A stretch of 64,000 bases of DNA, taken from assembly GCA_013398015.1 (NCBI GenBank), contig VZRR01010431.1:310001-374000 (forward strand), read 5' to 3'. Shown here in pieces: positions 1 to 13,335 of this stretch (positions are counted from its first letter, which is position 1; each line of letters begins with the position of its first letter). This stretch comes from Oreocharis arfaki (taxonomy: Eukaryota; Chordata; Aves; Passeriformes; Paramythiidae). Both the position numbers and the translations under genes were made by a program. The notes beneath the pieces were generated by a model. That model saw nothing but the letters and a program-made list of their open reading frames with translations, was not told the origin of the DNA and searched no databases.

Positions 1-164
1 AAACCACTGAGATGTGCGTGAAACCAAGCCTTGGCGCAGCTGAGCTGCTGTGACTGATGCACTGAAAAATAAAAGCAGATAAATTTGGTTATCAAGGTGA
101 TGAGATGTTTGTCTGATCTCTGGGCAGCTGAGCTTTTGCCCTCGACTCTAGGAACAGACTACCC

Positions 165-319
165 AAGAAAGTGGCTGGGTCACCATCCCTGGAGGTATTT
201 AAAAGACGTGTAGATGTGACACCTGGGGACGTGGTTTTGTGGTGGGCTGGCAGTGCTGGGTTAATGGCTGGAGTCCATCATCTTAAAGGTCTTTTCCAAC
301 CTAAATGATTCCATGATTG
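165..319 (+). mobile_element. CR1 LINE, 3' end fragment
   Basis: Carries the diagnostic CR1 tail: ccctggaggtatttaaaaga, then gtagatgtgacacctgggga, the segment cagtgctgggttaatggctg, and aggtcttttccaacctaaat followed by gattccatgatt. Only the 3' tail is kept, as is usual for 5'-truncated avian CR1 copies. Confidence 0.9.
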
Positions 320-3300
320 TCTGACTTCAGATCTCCTCTGTACAAACCACCCCCAGCTCTATGCCCAGCACAATTTTAAATTACACCCTCCTGATGTCCC
401 TTGATTTCTGCCTCACCAAGGTAAAACCAAGCTAGCTGAGAGAAGACAAATGTTTTTCCTGAAGTATCCATCATAACCTCGTCCTCTCCAATGATGTCTT
501 TCATCATCACTTCAACTACGGTTTCTTGTAAAGTGTCTTTTGCAGCTGCATAGTTTTATATGACAGGCAAGGAGACTCACGTGCATTAGCAATGGCTTTC
601 CTGGGGCCCGACACCTTCCCTGTGCACTCCACTGACAAAATGAATTTGCAGCATAGGCATTTGCAGACATCTCACTGGAAAATTAGGAAGAGGGAGCCAG
701 CCATGTGACAAACCCATCAGAGAAGCTGCCACAGTCCCAGGCTGTCCATTGCCCCTTCCAGAAGGAAGCAGTGCCACTCCAGAGGATTGTTTTCAGCTTT
801 GTTGGGCTGGCGTCAGAAGCTCCCCGCCCTTCTGGGTTTAAGGGTTGCAGAAGCAAAGCCCAAACGCTTGACAATTTATAAGAACAAGGTTACTTTGTTT
901 TCCATCTTAATTTTTCATTGCCTCGGCTGCTCTGCTGGCAGGCAATTTCATGAAGATACGGTCTGATAAACTGACTTTGAACACTGAATCAATTGTGTGA
1001 TTTAAAGTAAGAGCCCAAACTCAGCCAGCAAGTCATAAAGCAAAAAATTCATTAGAAAGGGAGCTGCAGTAAGCCACTCTAATAAGGGGCATCCTAATAG
1101 TTTTATGTTCAAAGCAGCCTTTAATGATAAATAATACTGTGTTTGAGAAGTAAAGAGACTGAAATAATTGTTTATGAAATTGCAATATATGGTTAATTTA
1201 GAAGAAAAGGGAGATTCACAGACATGCTGATTTTTAAATCCTTTTCCACAAAGCTGCCTGATACAAACGCCATGAAAGACTGGTTGTTATTAAGCTAGAT
1301 CACTCATGGTGTTTCTTTTCCTCTTTCTAGCCGCAGAAAGGGCAGTAAGGAAAATTAGACTGACAAATCTTCCCCTAGATGGAAAGAAAAAGCAGAGCAA
1401 AAGAAAATCCATCTGTTCTCACTCATAGAATTTCATGTTATCCCATATAAGGGCAAGTTTATGCAGCCCATGCATCAAAAATTCTAAAACCCTGGGTGTT
1501 ATAAAATCCCCAGGACAACTGCCAAGTGCCAGTTTCAAGGCATGTGTATGAGTCTAAGACAAAATTCAGGGCACTTTGGGATTCCAGTGCATGGTAAGCT
1601 GCACTAGAATAAATGGCACAACAGATTAACATTTCGTGTCTCTCCAACTAAGGCACCTTTTTTTTTACAGGGGAGAGACACAGCAGATGGGAAAGGCTGA
1701 TCACCTTAGCCTCACTGCCAGCAATGGGATGGTTTAGTGCCCTCTGGCCAGTGTGTGCCCCCCACAACATTCCTGCCCCGGGGAGGCCACCACACGAAGA
1801 CCAGGAGACTCAGAGCCCCATCCAACCTGACCTTGAATGTTTCCAAGGATGGAGACATTCACCGCCTTTTTGGGCAACCTATGCACGTTTCTCACCACCC
1901 TCATCTTTTCCTTTTATCTACTTGAATCTACTCTCTTGTAGTTAAAAGCCATTACCCCTTGTCCTGTCACAACAGGCTCTGCTAGAAAGTCTGCCCCCTT
2001 CATGCCTGGTTGCAAGGCACAGCAGAGAGATGGCAGGTGTCCCTCCATCCTTCAGACCTCTTTCCATTACCACTCCCCAAATCTAAGTCCCCAGACCGGT
2101 AGGCTTTGGAAAAGACAACCAGTGCCAGAGAAATGATGATAAATTCTTTCATGCCAGTGTAACCTTATTGTTAGCACTGACCAAGACAACCTTCTCTTCA
2201 CCGACAGGGGTGAAGTCCCTCGGCAGGAGCAGAGGCACATTGCAAACTTTGGTCTTCTAGCAGCAAGACGATGGCAACAGGCCCGTAAAGAACAGACAGA
2301 TGTTGCTGTCTCGCTGAACGCAGTCTCCACACTGTCATCTAGTGGATTTAGTGGTGATAGCCAGAGCTCAGTTAAATACTACACTGTAATTTCACTGAAC
2401 ATAACTGCAGCTTAAACATCTTTTTTTTTTTTCCTGTAAAGTTTCTGCTTTTTCTCACCCAGTTCTCTTGGGATTGCTCCTTTCTGAATCCCCCTTTTAC
2501 AATAAATTTATTCTCTTCATTTTAAACCTTTTATACAACAATCCCTTTTTCTCTAGGTTACTGTAATTCCCAGGCAGGCTAGCTCCCCACTGCTAGCCAG
2601 TGACTGCAGAACATATTTTCCTTTCTTTTAGGAGACTCTACCTTTTGCTTAAATTAAGGTAGAAATAAGTTTCTCATGCACACAGGACAGAATAAATCCC
2701 CTTAGATATTTATTATGAATGATGTAGGTGCCCTCTGATACCCCTCAGGCTTCAAAGACAGCTGTACAGGCTGAACACACCAGGCATCTGTATCTACACA
2801 GGGCCTCTGCCTCTCCAGGCTCCAGCCCCACAGTTTGCAGGCTTCTGCTCTGAGAAGCTGCCAGATAAATTCAAGTACTTTACAAACACAAGGAAAACAC
2901 AACTATGCCAGTTATGTTTGCCTAAACCTAAAAAGTATGGAACTACGATAAACCTAGCAGCATGCAGGTATGATAAATACTGGCAAAGTGGAGTCATGAG
3001 CATGACAAGCACCCCCAAAATCCTGAGTTCTCCCACTTCAAGAGTGTCTGCAAGATGCAGCTGTTGGGTCCATGCTCATGAGGGGTGTCCTAACTCACGT
3101 GTTAAGGTGGCCTGGAGATGTTTGTCTTCGTAGCTGTGGATTCCCAGACAGTGGGATTTTCAATGCTGATCCTATTTTGCTAAGCCTACCTCTTGGTATT
3201 TGATTTTCCCTTTCATCCTCTCAGCTGCAGTGACCTGTGACCTCTGTACTTCCTCATTTATGGAGCCAGAGTGCGCCTAATTCCTGGGAGTCAGCTCTGA

Positions 3301-4490
3301 GTCTGTCCCAGAGGCAGCCCATCCCTCCATCCCACAGCTGCCTTTCTGAGGAGTCAGCTCCCCAGGCTCCCCCAGAGACAAGTGATCATTGCTTCCTCGC
3401 TCTGCAGCTGGTTCAAGCACTGTGATTTTGCATCATCAACCCTGTGGTCTGCCAGATGTTAAATCAGCAATTAGCTAAATATATTATTTTCCAGGTCAGC
3501 AATTCTCTTACTCTTTTGCAGTTACAGTAAGTCTGTGATTTGGCCAGTCTCTGTCCTATCAGAAGAAATGCTAAATATGTTTGTGCTGCTTTGGCAACTG
3601 TCCCATCTCAGCTCAGTGGTCCCTTTTCTGTAGCAGGGGTCTGTGACCCTCCACTGCCTGCAGCTTCTCTTACAAAAACACAGAGAGGAGGGAAAATTAC
3701 TTGTTAGAAGTAGTAAACAAAGAATATGAGGCCATTGACATGCAGCAGAAAGGAGAAATGCAACTTTAAACATTTAGTCGAACAATTTACAAACCACAAT
3801 CCAGACCAGCTTTTCTTCCCTGCATCTCTGCTTCTGCATGCATACCAGAGGCTCTATCAGAAACCTCTTGGATGAGTGCAGAGGTTATTTTTAATAAAAA
3901 TTTCCAGTTTAATAATCATTTTAATGAGCCTCTGGAAAAAAAAAAAGGGGAGAATTATCTTCCGCAGGCCACAGTATTGACCTGTCAGGGAAAGAAACCC
4001 ATTGCCACATTCATAGCCAACTCCTAAATAAAAGCCAGGAGTGCAGAAATCAGTCAACCTCCTCTAGAGAAACCTGGGTTGGCTTCTTCACCAATTAATT
4101 TTCAAGAATTTAGATCTATTCTAATGATGATAAGCAACTGAAAAAGGATATGACACAAAAAGGACAAAGAATTTGGAGCTAACAACAACGGCTGGAAATC
4201 AAGTGTGTGTTAGACCTTGCTAGCAGGCAGCCACTCTCTTGGAAATGACAGCTAATCCACCCTGTCACCAAGCTTTTAACAGAAACCTGTCCCTGTTGAA
4301 ATGGCCACTGGAGTAACAGAAGGCAGGACAGGAGAACAGTTACTTCAGAACAGAATTCTCCTTCCATATCTTATCACAAATTCACAGACCAAGTCTCCCA
4401 AGTAAGGCAAGCAGATATACTTGCTTTGGTACTTGTGCTTAAGCTCATCTTTGGAGGGGGAAATACCATGACACCCTGTTCTGCATTCAC
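320..4490. other. Intergenic sequence without recognised genes
   Basis: Lies downstream of RESF1. Only short open frames without recognisable protein features are present on either strand. The AT-rich stretch at about 900-1260 looks unique rather than repetitive and could be conserved non-coding DNA, but nothing here proves it. Confidence 0.5.
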
Positions 4491-4494
4491 CACT

Positions 4495-4575
4495 GAGAGA
4501 GCTCCAAATAGGTTTGAGCTGTTTTACCCCCACTACAGGCAGAGCATCCTGCTACAGGCAGAACAGACTTGCCTC
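4495..4575 (-). repeat. Short copy of the 4.5/8/24/30-kb LTR-like family
   Basis: The stretch with cactacaggcagagcatcct and gctacaggcagaacag matches 8229-8260 (cactccaggcagagcatcct, gctacagg). Only the edge of the element is kept here. Confidence 0.5.
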
Positions 4576-5039
4576 AGGGAATTTAACTTAATTAATTTCC
4601 AATTAACAAAAACATTTGAGCAGTGATTTGGATTTTTCTTTTAAAAAAAAAGTAATAAAAAAAAAGTAATAAACATTTATACACAGGTAAAACACTTTTT
4701 CTCCCCCATTCCAGGCCCAGCTTCACTCCATCACCCCAGGCACCTCTCCTCCCCCTCTTGCAATCGCTTCAGGGTGCAACACACTCAGTTCTTTCATTGA
4801 GGCAATGGGCAGAGCAGGGCCATGAAAAGACAACAAGGATTCGTTCTGCTGGAATCCCAGGAAGACCTCTTGCTGGGACTTTAGGAGTGTTGGATTATTA
4901 CCAGCGTGTATAATAGGGAGAGTAACATGTCCTTGACCACTCTTAACAGAGGAAGTTTGGCAGAGAAATTTTGCAATTAGCCATGAACAGGACATGAAAC
5001 AGGATGCAGCACAGGATACCGCTAACCGCACAGTATGAG

Positions 5040-5300
5040 CATTGGAAAAACCCTGCAAATGCTTGCCAGCCAGTTATAATGCTTTTTGGGATGCATGAAC
5101 AGCGCGTGCAACATGTGTGTAACCAATCGGAATTGTAATGCTATGAGCTTGGAGCATGTAGAGAAGTAAAAATAGAATAATAAGAGCATTTTGGAACAAT
5201 AAAGCGGAGTTAATTATCGCATCATATCGGTGTGTTGTCTCCCTACCCTTCGGGCCGCGGCAACCTGTGACCAGCTCCATACAGGAAACAGCCCTCGCAG
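5040..5300 (+). mobile_element. ERVK/alpharetrovirus-like LTR fragment
   Basis: Contains an LTR-style arrangement in order: a CCAAT box (taaccaatcgg near 5120), an AT-rich TATA-like stretch (5160-5185), the poly(A) signal AATAAA at 5198-5203 followed by gcggagttaattatcgcatc, then tatcggtgtgttgtctcc and a GC-rich U5-like end. The layout resembles avian class II (ERVK/alpharetroviral) LTRs. The left boundary and target-site duplication could not be fixed. Confidence 0.55.
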
Positions 5301-7470
5301 CTACAGCATCCATGTCTAGTCCCCATTAACTATGCATTTGAACCTTCTCCTGTTCCCAACACACAGAACAATGGAGTAAGCGAGGTTCTCATCAAAACAC
5401 CGTGGAACAACTCTCTGCAGTTTCTTATCTCCCTTGCCACAAAGCCTCCCAGGAGTTCAGAAAAGCTGAAAGCCCCTTGCACTAACCCAGCAGAGTGCCT
5501 CCCCACCAGGCAGCAGTGGGGCTTCTCATCTTACTGCACTTTCTAATCCCCGAGAGCCTTTCTTTACACCATGTATGGAAACTTTATTATCACAATACTA
5601 AATGAATACAAGTCCACAAAACCAGTGAAGTTTACAGAGCCATTAAACCCTTAGAACTTACCTTATTTATTGAATAGTCGCCTCCAAATAGTAAGCTTGT
5701 CAATTTTGTTCTTTATTCGAGCTCTCCTTCCCATGCTCTTTCCATAACAACTATCATCTTTTCATCATAACAACACTTTTAAATGTAAGGTTTAGGGACT
5801 CATGCATGTTTAAGTCTTGTCTGTAGCTGCTTAAGGTCTTATCAGGGGACAAATTTGCATTGGATGTACTTGTAGAGCAGAACAGGTTCAACCATAGCTA
5901 GTTGCATGAGACGCAGAGCAGAAATGCTGAGAAGCAGCATCAGGCTTCCCTACGGAAAGCTTTTCCTGTTGGCTCCTGTGACTGCCCATTTATATTGCAG
6001 TTGCTGGAGATGCCCACAGGTGAACCAGACAGCACTAGAGACAGTTGTATCTGTTCTGTATCTGTCTGTCAAGCCAGCATGACCACAATAAGGTTTGGTG
6101 TTTACACGTGACATTTATGCACATATCCACAGTGCTCATTCCATGGAGCAGATGGTCTCCAGGCTTTTCCCTGTAGGTACTCCTTGCAGCCCTAACACTG
6201 TTCCTTACAGATATTTTCCTTCCAGCAGCTGTCTGAATGGATAGTGGCCAATTTATGAGCCACAGCAAAAAAAAAAAAATCAGAGAAATTCAAATATTGG
6301 TAAAAATTACTATGATGTGACTACACTGGAGACTGGAACTGCACAGGGCAGTTTAAAATGACAGCAACCAGCTGAAAATGGCATCATTGAACCCAATGAG
6401 CCCTTGAATTCACATTATGTTATAGGACATTTGTTATGGGGCTTGACAAATTACAAGTCTATGACAACCCTGACATATCTTGAGGATAACTTCCACTGAA
6501 CTAATTCTTCCATGTTGATAAGATCAGACAATTTTCCCTTAGTCTACATGCCTCAGAAAGTCAGTTGTGATAATGAACAGAAAAAAACTGCTTTTTTTTT
6601 TCTGCCTGTATGATTTTTGCTTTCGTCTTTTTCTTAGCGTGCTGGTATTAGTTCATACCTGGAAAGAGATACTCTTTGCTGTTTTACTGACACAGAGATT
6701 CCTGATGTTGGCATGAGCTGTGCATTTGTCTTTTCTCCTGCACAAAGAACTGTATACAGCAAGGAACATTAATCTCTTACATTATGTTTATGGACAGTTT
6801 GGCAGATTTTTCCTGTAAAGCCCATTGCCAGATCCAGTCAGGATTCTGCAGGTAAAGGAAAACCCCTGCTTCACCAGCTGATGTGCTGGTCCTGCTGGTT
6901 TGTATTAAGAAAACTTCCATCCACCTACAGAATATGTCTATGCCCATCAAATATTTATGACTTTTTTTTTGTTCTAATTAAATATCCCAGAACATTAATT
7001 TGCATGGTGGGCCAGAATCTATCTCCCACTGGTGTCTAAAACGAGCATTCTTTTTTCTTGTTACTCGCAGAAAGATTGCATGGACAGGCAGACTATCTTA
7101 GCCTTCATTCTTATCCCTTGTATTTATAGCCTGTTATTTCCAATCCAAACTGGCTTTTTGGTTCCTTGAAGCCCCTCTGAGAGAACACTGAATTAAACAT
7201 CTTTCAGGCTTGTATTTGTACTGCTCTTTCTAATTCTGAGCATGAGCAATCACCTTTCCATGCAAAACAATTTTGGTTCAGTTTAAAGGTGAATCCTGCA
7301 ATTAATTCTCTTTGCCTAGGCTGCTTCTATTGCTTCTGACAACACTGCAGCTTGTCTCTGCAGTGCCTGAGATTTGGGATAGTTTCTGTGCTTTTAAAGC
7401 ACAAGAAAAACAGTAGGTTTTTTTTAATGTAATTAAATGTAATTTAATGTAATTAAGTCATTAATGAACA
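5301..7470. other. Intergenic sequence, nothing recognised
   Basis: AT-rich sequence with simple A/T runs and no supported gene or repeat family visible. Confidence 0.5.
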
Positions 7471-7479
7471 AGCCATGTT

Positions 7480-8270
7480 TCTAAATGCCTCCTTACAGAG
7501 GTGCCTGAGTGCAGCTAGATCCAATCCTAGCCCCAGACTGAGTCAACAGCTTATGTCTAAAGGATTATACAGGTGTAATTAAACTCTTATACAACTTTCT
7601 CCCTCAGGATTAGGAATGGCAAACCAAATATATTTATAATGATAAATCACTTATATAAATTATTATAATGATTAGGCTAAAAGATCTTAATCAAAATTGT
7701 TTAGCACACAGTAAAGAGAACTAAAACTACTAGCATTACAGCACATTAGTTTTGATGTAATATTGAAGCATTTATATTACAGCTAGCAAAAAACAATTAT
7801 TAAGTAGCGATTGCTGCTACTTACCAATAAGTGAGTTCAGTGTTAGCCTTGAGGAGTAACCTTGAGGGGCATCAACACTCAAGGTAGAAATCTCCACACA
7901 CCAAAAAGAACTAACTGTATTAGAAAAAACATACCCTTAAAAACTGGAACTGGGCCTTTATAAATAAAGGTCAGGTGTGTCAGGGCCAGCTGCATCAGCT
8001 CAGAGGCTTTAGGTAAGTTATCAGTAGTGTCACTTGTTAGCTCCTTTATGAGGTATTTTATCAGGTGTGCCACATCTTCACCTGTGCCAGTTTCTATCCA
8101 TTGTTCCTCCTCAGGATATTTAACTTTGGGGTTGGTGAGTCAGGCTAGTTTCAGCCTTCTTGAAGAAGCACCAAAAGCACTCACCATCAATAGCTCTGCA
8201 AACAGGGTATTGCTCAAGCTGTCTTAGCCCCACTCCAGGCAGAGCATCCTGCTACAGGTACAAGTCAGCA
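7480..8270 (-). mobile_element. Degenerate LTR-like repeat
   Basis: Shares two blocks with other parts of the window. The segment with gtgcagctagatcc and tgtctaaaggatt (7510-7565) recurs near 47.2 kb and 53.0 kb. The segment cacctgtgccagtttct through caggctagtttcagcc (8083-8157) recurs near 24.1-24.3 kb (inverted) and 30.4-30.6 kb. The internal block ttgaggagtaaccttgaggg recurs inverted near 25.2 kb. LTR status is inferred from related copies that carry AATAAA signals on the minus strand. Confidence 0.5.
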
Positions 8271-10098
8271 GCTCTTGTGTATAGCTGAGAACCACACGTA
8301 ATTTGTGGGCTAACATGAGGGCTGAGGTGGCCTTGCCTTTACCAGTGTTGGAGGAAGGAAGGACTCAGCTTTTCTCGGATCAAATCAGCCATCAATGTTA
8401 TCTTCTATGGGTTTTGCTGGTATTGATCAACAGAGTCCAAAGTTACTAGGTGAGAGCACAGTTATTGTCCTAAAAGTGGGCTTCGTTATCAGTAAGCAAC
8501 TGATAAGGCAGGCCCTGTTCCACAATCCCCTTCTCTTCCTCTGTAACTCTCTGGGGGAATTGTTAACTAATTCTGACCCTTGAGATATCAGAGTGCCAGG
8601 CTAATTTCTTCCTGAAAAATACCTGATGTGATGGAAGGGAAGGATGTTTTGAGACTATTAACATACAGAGTCTTTTCTTACTCATCAGCTCCATCTCCAT
8701 ATTCTGGTCTAAAGATCATTTCTATATTGATTTACTGTGGGGCTATTTTGTTTCACATCTTACTGTTCCTAGATTTCAGTTTGTGGACTATTGAACAAGT
8801 GTTGCATGGCAGGGGGGATTTTTTGTTTTATTTTTCAGGAGAATGCTACTTATGACTTTTTTAATAGCATTGATGGCTGGAGGAAAGAAGATAGTCCCCC
8901 CCGGGATCAAAGAAGCAACACTCATCACTGCACCATGAGAAGCACAGGGAGAGATATGTACTAATCTGTACTGAAAATGTCTGTATGGAGTCATGGAAAA
9001 CAACATTACAGAAAACAGTCACCTTGGCAAAGTCTATGAATGTCCTTCACTTTATGCCCCAATAACCAGAAAGGCAGAAATCTTCCTCTTTCTACTATTC
9101 CTTAAATGAAAACACTGAGGTCAATTTTACCTTTAACACTAAAGACTGCAAAGGCTGCATTCATTTGAACTTCAACAAACAGCATCATCATCACAGCCTT
9201 AATGAGAAGGTGCCCCCCCCCTCCCCTCACAAAGTCTCAGCACAGGGACTGATGTGCTGGCAGAGAGCCCAGGAAAAGACTGAGATCTTTGCTGGGATGA
9301 AACTGGGCTGGAGGCCTGCAGGCAGCAGAAGACAAGTCAGGAAGCCCAGGAAGATGAGAAAAATACTTTAAAAAAGAAGGTGACAATGGCAACCTTGCAA
9401 ATTAAACAAGAAGCCCCAGGGGGGGAAAAAGTGAGGAAGAAGGCAAGGTTTACAAAAGGTAGGGCAAAATATTTAGGTCTAGGATGGCAGAGAGTCAAGG
9501 ACTGAGACAAGAAGGCAAGTGGAGCCACTAAGGCCAGGTTTAAAGGAGGATTTAGCTTTAAGGATCAGGTTTCTAGAAAAAAGGCTGATTTGCAGATTAC
9601 AACTCACCTGTCTGCCACCAAGAAAATCACTCTTGATTGTAAAGCAGAGCACACACCTTTCTAGCACTCATGTTAATGCCTCATTAACTTAGCAATAGGA
9701 AAAAGAATTAAGAAAACCGGGGAAGGAAAGTTGATCCTAAATGTGGTGGTAACCTGTTTCCAAGCCCAGTACTTTGTAATGCATGTTTGCCTCAATGGTT
9801 TGTTTGTTTTTTCCTGTGCCTGGCCCTATTCTTGGTTTACAAGGACCAGATCACTGCATGACGGGACACACGGCAAACCATCGGGTGTGATTTACAACAT
9901 GGCATGACAATTATGTGAAGTCAGTGGCCACTGTTACACAGCCTTCCACCCTACTGACCTTCTTGAGTATCACATCACTGGATGGTTAGGGCAAGGGGTC
10001 CTTACCAGGCTGTAGAGCAGATGTGAGTTTTTACATAGGCATTGCTGCCTGAAGCCAAAGATAGGGACATGCTGGACAGGCCTCAGCACACCATCAGG
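8271..10098. other. Intergenic sequence, nothing recognised
   Basis: Only short open frames with no protein features. A C8/CT tract lies near 9210. Confidence 0.5.
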
Positions 10099-10825
10099 TG
10101 AAACACGGAATTTTAAAAATTAAGATTTTAGTTAAAGGTTAGCTTGTTGAAATTAGTTAAAATAGATTTAATAAGCAAACACAGCTGGGGTTAATTAAAC
10201 CCAGCCGGGGTTAATTGAAGAGTTAATGACTATTTAGAGAATCAGGCTTGAAATAAGCTTCTAGGACATAAGTAACTGATTGCTTGTCATTTTATATTTG
10301 TTCAGCTGTGCCTAGAATGAGAAACAGAAAACACTGATTAATAGATCTAAAGAAATATAAACAATTACTAATTTTTCCATTTGAAAACCATTCAGAGGTA
10401 ATGAAGGGAGGGGTTGAAGGTTCTCTAAGAGTAATGTGCATTGTCAAGAAACCAGAGAGGCAGAAAGGTCAAAGCAAGGTAGAAGAGTTTTACTTCACCA
10501 TCTACGACCTCTCCCCAAACAATGGGACCACCGACTCAATTCAGGGAACAAACCACACATGCTTAATGACTTTTCAGTTAATTACCATACAAAGCAGAGA
10601 ATGGGAGGTGTCAATGTTGTAAATATGCATTTGTATTTTGAATAATTAGAACTTTTGTAGATAAACAGACTTTGTATTGTTTTGTGGCTTTGCGCTGCAT
10701 ATTAGGGAGCTATCCCACGCAGCTGCCCAGGGCTAGAAATAAACACTTTCTAACCCTGTTAGAGAGTCTCTGTCCATCTCAGTTGGGTATCGATGTTAGA
10801 TTAATACCTATATTTTGGTAAATCA
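10099..10825 (+). mobile_element. Solo LTR (727 bp), partner of 60893-61606
   Basis: Starts TGAAACACGGAATTTT and ends TTTTGGTAAATCA, the TG...CA ends expected of an LTR. It carries AATAAA at 10738-10743 followed by cactttctaaccctgttaga. A closely similar copy lies in inverted orientation at 60893-61606; similarity stops at these same ends in both copies, which fixes the boundaries. No internal retroviral sequence flanks it and no clear target-site duplication was found, so it is an old solo LTR. Short open frames inside it are not genes. Confidence 0.75.
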
Positions 10826-12262
10826 TAGGAACCAGCTCTTGTTAGTATCCTTACTTTTACCTTTTGGAAGTGAGCAAGAGGAACCAAGTGTTCTTGGGAG
10901 ACACCATGTCCTTCTCCTCACAACTCCCACACTAAGTTACCCTCAAGTTTCTGAGGACCTGCATTTCTCCATGCAAACCTGCACAAGTTCATTACATCCC
11001 ATTCACCAATTAATTACTGAAGACAGTGAATAATGACAGCCCCAGTATCAATTGCTGAAGGATGCAGCAGTGATCAGATGCCAGCTGGACTTTGTACCAC
11101 TGATCACAAATGGTATCCCTCCAAAGCCCAGCTGGTCAACTAATTTTCCACCTACAGCATGGGTCACTTCTCCAAACCCTCTCTCTCCTATTTGGCTACA
11201 AGAATACTCTGAGGAACCATACCAAGAGTCTTGTTAAACAACATTTTGCACAGTCCACTTGTCCACAGGATCTCTCACCTCATCATAGAAGGCCATCAGA
11301 GTGAGCAGGTGTGATTTACCCTATGCAAATCCAATCTGACTGTTCCAATTTTTTTCCTTACTGTACTTTGGTAGTTGTGGCTACAAGGAAGGTTGGTCTA
11401 CAAAATTCTCAAAGAGGTCTGACCGGTCCCTGTAGTTCTGTGGGTCATCTTCTTGTCTTTGAAAATGGGTTGCAAATTATACATATATATATATATCTAT
11501 CTATCTTTTTCACACTTACTTGGAACCTCATCCATGACTCTCTTGACTGTATAACAACCAACCAACACAAGAACCAAGCAAAGGCACGTGGCCAGACTAC
11601 CCCAAAGATCCAAGCGATACCAAATCAGTGTAGGCACAAGTCACCATGTAAACATTGTCACAGAGCCAAGATTCACTTCTTGGTATAAGAGAAGAAGAAG
11701 ACACAGCTGTATCCAGTGGGACTCAAAACTGGCATTCTCACTTACTAGATGCACAAGGTCAGTGAGAAGACGTCTCCAAATATTTAGAACAAACATCATG
11801 GGTCAGTGGATGGAATAATTTTCTATTGAAGAGAATTCACTCAAACATTTATGTCAGCTTCACATATCATTGTGCAGAACAAAACCCAAACTAAATTCCT
11901 GACAGGAACTCTGTGTTTGTACTGGGTACACTTAAGTGTACCACTTAAGTACGCTTAAGCAATAAATCTTCCTTAACACAGGCAATATAATACAGGTAAC
12001 TAAACACCCAAGAAAATGAAAAACCTTCTCAAAGTCGACAACATTATTACACAATCCTCCAGTGGCAACACTCCCCACAGACTAATAGCTTGGCATCCAG
12101 AGAAAAAAACAAACTAACAAATTTGCAACTACTTCCTTTTAACAAGGAAGATCCATCACTCATTTTAAAGCTGCATTTCATCTACAGGAATATCTTCAAA
12201 GCCTGTTCACCTAACTGCAATAAACACAACTTTATACTTTTAGAACAACAACAAAAAAGACA
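10826..12262. other. Intergenic sequence next to the RESF1 3' end
   Basis: AT-rich. Contains an (AT)n/(ATCT)n microsatellite at about 11480-11506 and a 16-bp palindrome with extra CTTAAG repeats at 11926-11960. No gene supported. Confidence 0.5.
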
Positions 12263-13335
12263 AGGTGTAGTCCTCAAAAGTTTATTTCAAGTATAAAAAT
12301 CATTCCGTGAAGTATCTACAGGTTTTTCTTTCAGCATAAAGGTTTAATAAGATAGAAAGAATCAAGTACCAAATCTCTGTAAAAATAGGATTTGATTTTA
12401 AATTTTGAGTAACAGTGAAAAGGCACTTAAACAAAAGATAGCCAACGACAAATACAACAGTTAACATCACAGTGAATGTGTAATCAAACATAATCTAACA
12501 CTTTATAAACAAAGAAATTAATTACAGTCTAGTTAAACTGAGCAACATAATCCAGACAAGACTGAATTCGAACTCCCCAGACTTCAACAATAGCACTTTT
12601 CTTTCAAGTGCAAAGAAAGCAGAGAGAAAGAAAAACAAGACAAGTCTTCAGTAAACTAATGGTTTGCAGCACTGCGTTCAAACTAAGAACTCAAGAGTTC
12701 AGTCCATACAAGCTCCACAAAAAGAAATGTAACAGAACTGGGTAGCAGCATGAATACTTCACAAATGTCCCTCATCTGTATGCTTGAATTGAGGGGTTTA
12801 TATTTCTATTCCCAGTTTACAAAGAAAAGTTTCTACAAAAACAGAAAGCCTTTTTAGAAGCAAAACAAGCAGAGTAGCATAAGCTGGAAATAAAGGTGTA
12901 ATGCTTAGGAATCCACTGCAATCCCTTTGCAGAAGAAATATTTTTCCACTGCCAGCAATGGAAAGTGTAACAAGTAGAAGTTTTCAAGAATTAGGAAAGA
13001 AAACAAGCTACAACAGTTTAAATGAGTATGTTATTTTTTGGTCAAGATTCAATGAACTACTCTCTCTCTAAAAAAAAAATAAAATCAAATATGCCGAAAG
13101 AAACAATACACTTAGAACAGCATTTACAGCACCAAAGCATATTTGCACAATAAATACAGAGTAAGATGTTAATTATTCACAAACATGAGGAAAATAGGGA
13201 GGAAAATTTTCAACACCCACCGGAAAACTGTGGGTTTTCACAATTATTCAGCAATACGAAGTAAACAGAAAAAAATAATCTTAGTGTCGGCATTTTTTTC
13301 TCAGTGATAGTAAGACCTTTGATACAGGAGTGCTA
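12263..13335 (-). other. RESF1: RESF1 3'UTR
   Basis: About 1.07 kb between the stop codon and the poly(A) signal on the minus strand. AT-rich, with no substantial in-frame coding sequence. The open stretch at 13514-13281 on this strand is an alternative frame of the last exon, not a separate gene. The distal end is inferred from the AATAAA hexamer and the U/GU-rich stretch following it. Confidence 0.6.
12281..12286 (-). terminator. RESF1: RESF1 poly(A) signal AATAAA
   Basis: TTTATT on the plus strand is AATAAA on the minus strand, in the context cttgAAATAAActtttgagg. It is followed about 30 nt downstream by cttgtcttttttgttgttg, a U/GU-rich downstream element of the kind needed for cleavage. 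Position and context fit the end of the RESF1 transcript; cleavage is expected around 12260-12270. Confidence 0.6.

Noticed and set aside
10401..10645. Open frames of 69-73 codons, with a counterpart at 61103-61384
   Set aside because: Both lie inside copies of the same solo LTR; shared similarity reflects the repeat, not a conserved gene.
11484..11506. AT/ATCT repeat considered as a possible regulatory array
   Set aside because: A simple microsatellite; no spacer-repeat structure.
1..12262. Exons of BICD1, the expected downstream neighbour from mammalian synteny
   Set aside because: No coiled-coil coding exon or CpG-rich first exon was recognised; probably outside the window.
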